Assembly (NCBI RefSeq): GCF_018614655.1
Contig: NZ_JAGGOG010000013.1
Location: 1 to 64,000 of the forward strand
From: Pseudomonas fluorescens
GTDB lineage: Bacteria; Pseudomonadota; Gammaproteobacteria; Pseudomonadales; Pseudomonadaceae
Reading direction: 5' to 3'
Length of the DNA stretch: 64,000 nucleotides
A program made the position numbers and the translations under genes. Positions 62,475 through 64,000 of the stretch are shown piece by piece. Position 1 is the stretch's first letter. Each line of letters begins with the position of its first letter. Under the pieces are notes generated by a model that was not told the DNA's origin, did not search any database, and worked only from the letters and a program-made list of their open reading frames with translations.

Positions 62475-64000
62475 ATGACCGAGAACCTGATGGAATTGCG
62501 CAACCTGCGGGTGGCGTTCAATGGCAGTGAAGTGGTGCATGGCATCGACCTGGATATTCGCCCCGGCGAGTGCCTGGCGTTGGTGGGGGAATCCGGCTCC
62601 GGTAAGTCGGTGACGGCCCATAGCATTCTGCAGTTGCTTGAACCGTCCACCAGCCGTATCCGGGGCAGTATTCGCTATGTCGGCGAGGAACTGTTGGGAG
62701 CATCGCCCCAGCGTCTGCGGCAACTGCGGGGCAACCGCATTGCGATGATCTTCCAGGAACCGATGAACTCCCTCAACCCGCTGCACACGGTCGAGCGTCA
62801 ACTGGGTGAGACCCTGGCCGTACACAAGGGACTGGCGGGCGAAGCGGCGCGGCGGCGGATCATCGAGCTGCTGGATCTGGTGGGAATTGCTCAAGGTAAA
62901 AACCGCTTGAAGGCTTACCCACACCAACTGTCCGGCGGGCAACGCCAGCGGGTGATGATCGCCATGGCGCTGGCCTGCGAGCCGCAGCTGCTGATCGCCG
63001 ACGAACCCACCACCGCGCTGGATGTAACAGTGCAGCGCAAGATCCTGATGCTGCTCAAACACCTGCAACTGCGCTTGGGCATGGCGTTGCTGATCATCAG
63101 CCATGACCTGAACCTGGTTCGCAGCATCGCCCAACGGGTGGCAGTGATGCGCGGCGGGGTGATCGTTGAACAGGCGTCTTGCGAGCAATTGTTCACTGCA
63201 CCGCAACATCCTTACAGCATCGAGTTGCTCAACGCCGAGCCGGGAGGCTGTGCGGTACCCGAGGGCGAGGGCGAAACGTTGCTGACGGTCAGGGACTTGA
63301 GCGTACGGTTTGCCCTCAAGGCCAATTGGTTGCGCACGTCGTATCTGCAGGCGGTAAACCGTGTCGACTTCAGTCTGCAGCGAGGCAAGACCCTGGGCAT
63401 TGTCGGCGAGTCGGGCTCCGGCAAGTCCACCCTTGGCCAGGCGATCCTGCGGCTAGTGGATGCCCGGGGCAGCATCGAGTTTCAGGGGCAGGCGCTGGAA
63501 CGACTGAATGGCAAGGCGTTGCGACCGCTGCGCAAGCGCATGCAGGTGGTGTTCCAGGACCCGTTCGGCAGCCTCAGCCCACGTTTGAGTGTGGAACAGA
63601 TCATCGCCGAAGGCTTGCAGGTGCACAGCGATTTGAATGCGCAACAGCGTGAGCACGCGGTGATCGAGGTGCTGGGAGAGGTGGGCCTGGATCCGGCGAC
63701 CCGACATCGCTACCCCCACGAGTTTTCCGGTGGGCAGCGCCAACGTATTGCCATCGCCAGGGCGCTGGTGCTCAAACCGGAACTGATCCTGCTGGATGAG
63801 CCTACCTCGGCCCTGGACCGCACCGTGCAGCGGCAGATTGTCGACTTGCTGCGCCATCTGCAGGCGCAGTACGGCCTGACGTATCTGTTTATCAGCCACG
63901 ACCTGGCGGTAGTCCGGGCGCTGGCCCATGACCTGATTGTGCTCAAGGATGGCCAGGTGGTGGAGCAGGGGACTGCGAACACGGTGTTTGAGTCGCCCCA
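62475..64000 (+). CDS. Peptide ABC transporter dual ATPase (YejF/NppD-like), truncated by window end
   Basis: The first ~508 residues of a protein with two ABC domains in one chain; the 3' end is outside the window. Domain 1 has [24 protein letters not shown] and [12 protein letters not shown]. Domain 2 has [24 protein letters not shown] and [12 protein letters not shown]. The last residues visible are near the end of domain 2 ([14 protein letters not shown]), so only about 20-30 residues are likely missing. It powers the two permeases upstream. Confidence 0.92.
   Translation, partial: MTENLMELRNLRVAFNGSEVVHGIDLDIRPGECLALVGESGSGKSVTAHSILQLLEPSTSRIRGSIRYVGEELLGASPQRLRQLRGNRIAMIFQEPMNSLNPLHTVERQLGETLAVHKGLAGEAARRRIIELLDLVGIAQGKNRLKAYPHQLSGGQRQRVMIAMALACEPQLLIADEPTTALDVTVQRKILMLLKHLQLRLGMALLIISHDLNLVRSIAQRVAVMRGGVIVEQASCEQLFTAPQHPYSIELLNAEPGGCAVPEGEGETLLTVRDLSVRFALKANWLRTSYLQAVNRVDFSLQRGKTLGIVGESGSGKSTLGQAILRLVDARGSIEFQGQALERLNGKALRPLRKRMQVVFQDPFGSLSPRLSVEQIIAEGLQVHSDLNAQQREHAVIEVLGEVGLDPATRHRYPHEFSGGQRQRIAIARALVLKPELILLDEPTSALDRTVQRQIVDLLRHLQAQYGLTYLFISHDLAVVRALAHDLIVLKDGQVVEQGTANTVFESP

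Overview
The window is a GC-rich bacterial chromosome segment that reads as Pseudomonas, most likely the P. fluorescens group. The evidence is a pvdQ-type pyoverdine acylase, an arn (lipid A aminoarabinose) operon with ugd, a FecI/FecR/TonB-receptor locus, a DUF2790-type small protein and REP-like inverted repeats of the type seen in fluorescent pseudomonads. No rRNA, tRNA, CRISPR array or prophage was seen. Functions come from reading motifs and comparing with remembered families; no search was run.

Layout. (1) 297-17917 is a signalling block: a CHASE3-GAF hybrid histidine kinase with three receivers, CheR-like and CheB-like enzymes, a receiver-kinase and a lone receiver on the + strand, then a hybrid kinase and a double-domain KaiC-like ATPase on the - strand. 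Two very large paralogous toxin-like proteins (297-3902 and 10768-14604) flank or split this block. They share a central hydrophobic core but end in different Cys/His-containing C-terminal domains. (2) 18039-20066 holds a TPR protein and a bestrophin-like channel. (3) 20295-25877 is a five-gene acyl-CoA operon whose four beta-oxidation-type enzymes match the lower isoleucine pathway. A REPIN-like repeat follows. (4) 26032-28961 holds an aldo/keto reductase and LysR and AraC regulators. (5) 29064-33523 holds an AhpD-like protein, an acyl-CoA-dehydrogenase-fold flavoprotein and a SsuABC/TauABC-like ABC transporter, probably for organosulfur compounds. (6) 33520-38101 holds a small lipoprotein, a small membrane protein, a winged-helix-only Fur relative with a 7-1-7 dyad in its promoter, pvdQ with a PvdS-like promoter, and a NadR-kinase/PnuC pair.

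(7) 38210-47536 is a tightly overlapping arnC-A-D-T-E-F-ugd operon with an extra ArnT-like glycosyltransferase at its end. arnB is not at its usual place before arnC. (8) 48148-50634 holds a secreted protein, a tyrosine recombinase with a 16-bp-arm palindrome just upstream, and a 0.6-kb imperfect inverted-repeat element with GATCAA repeats. (9) 50644-64000 (window end) holds a DUF2790 protein, a FecI-like sigma factor and FecR, two TonB-dependent receptors (only the first with a signalling domain) and a Yej/Npp-type peptide ABC transporter.

The most interesting signal is in region 9. The two receptors and the peptide-binding protein are each preceded by the same motif, (T/C)CTA(A/T)-N6-CCCTATAAAAA, followed by a 7-9-bp stem with an 11-nt loop. 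In the two receptor genes the stem covers the ribosome-binding site. This suggests one regulon carrying a substrate, possibly a peptide, across both membranes, with a shared promoter and a structured leader.
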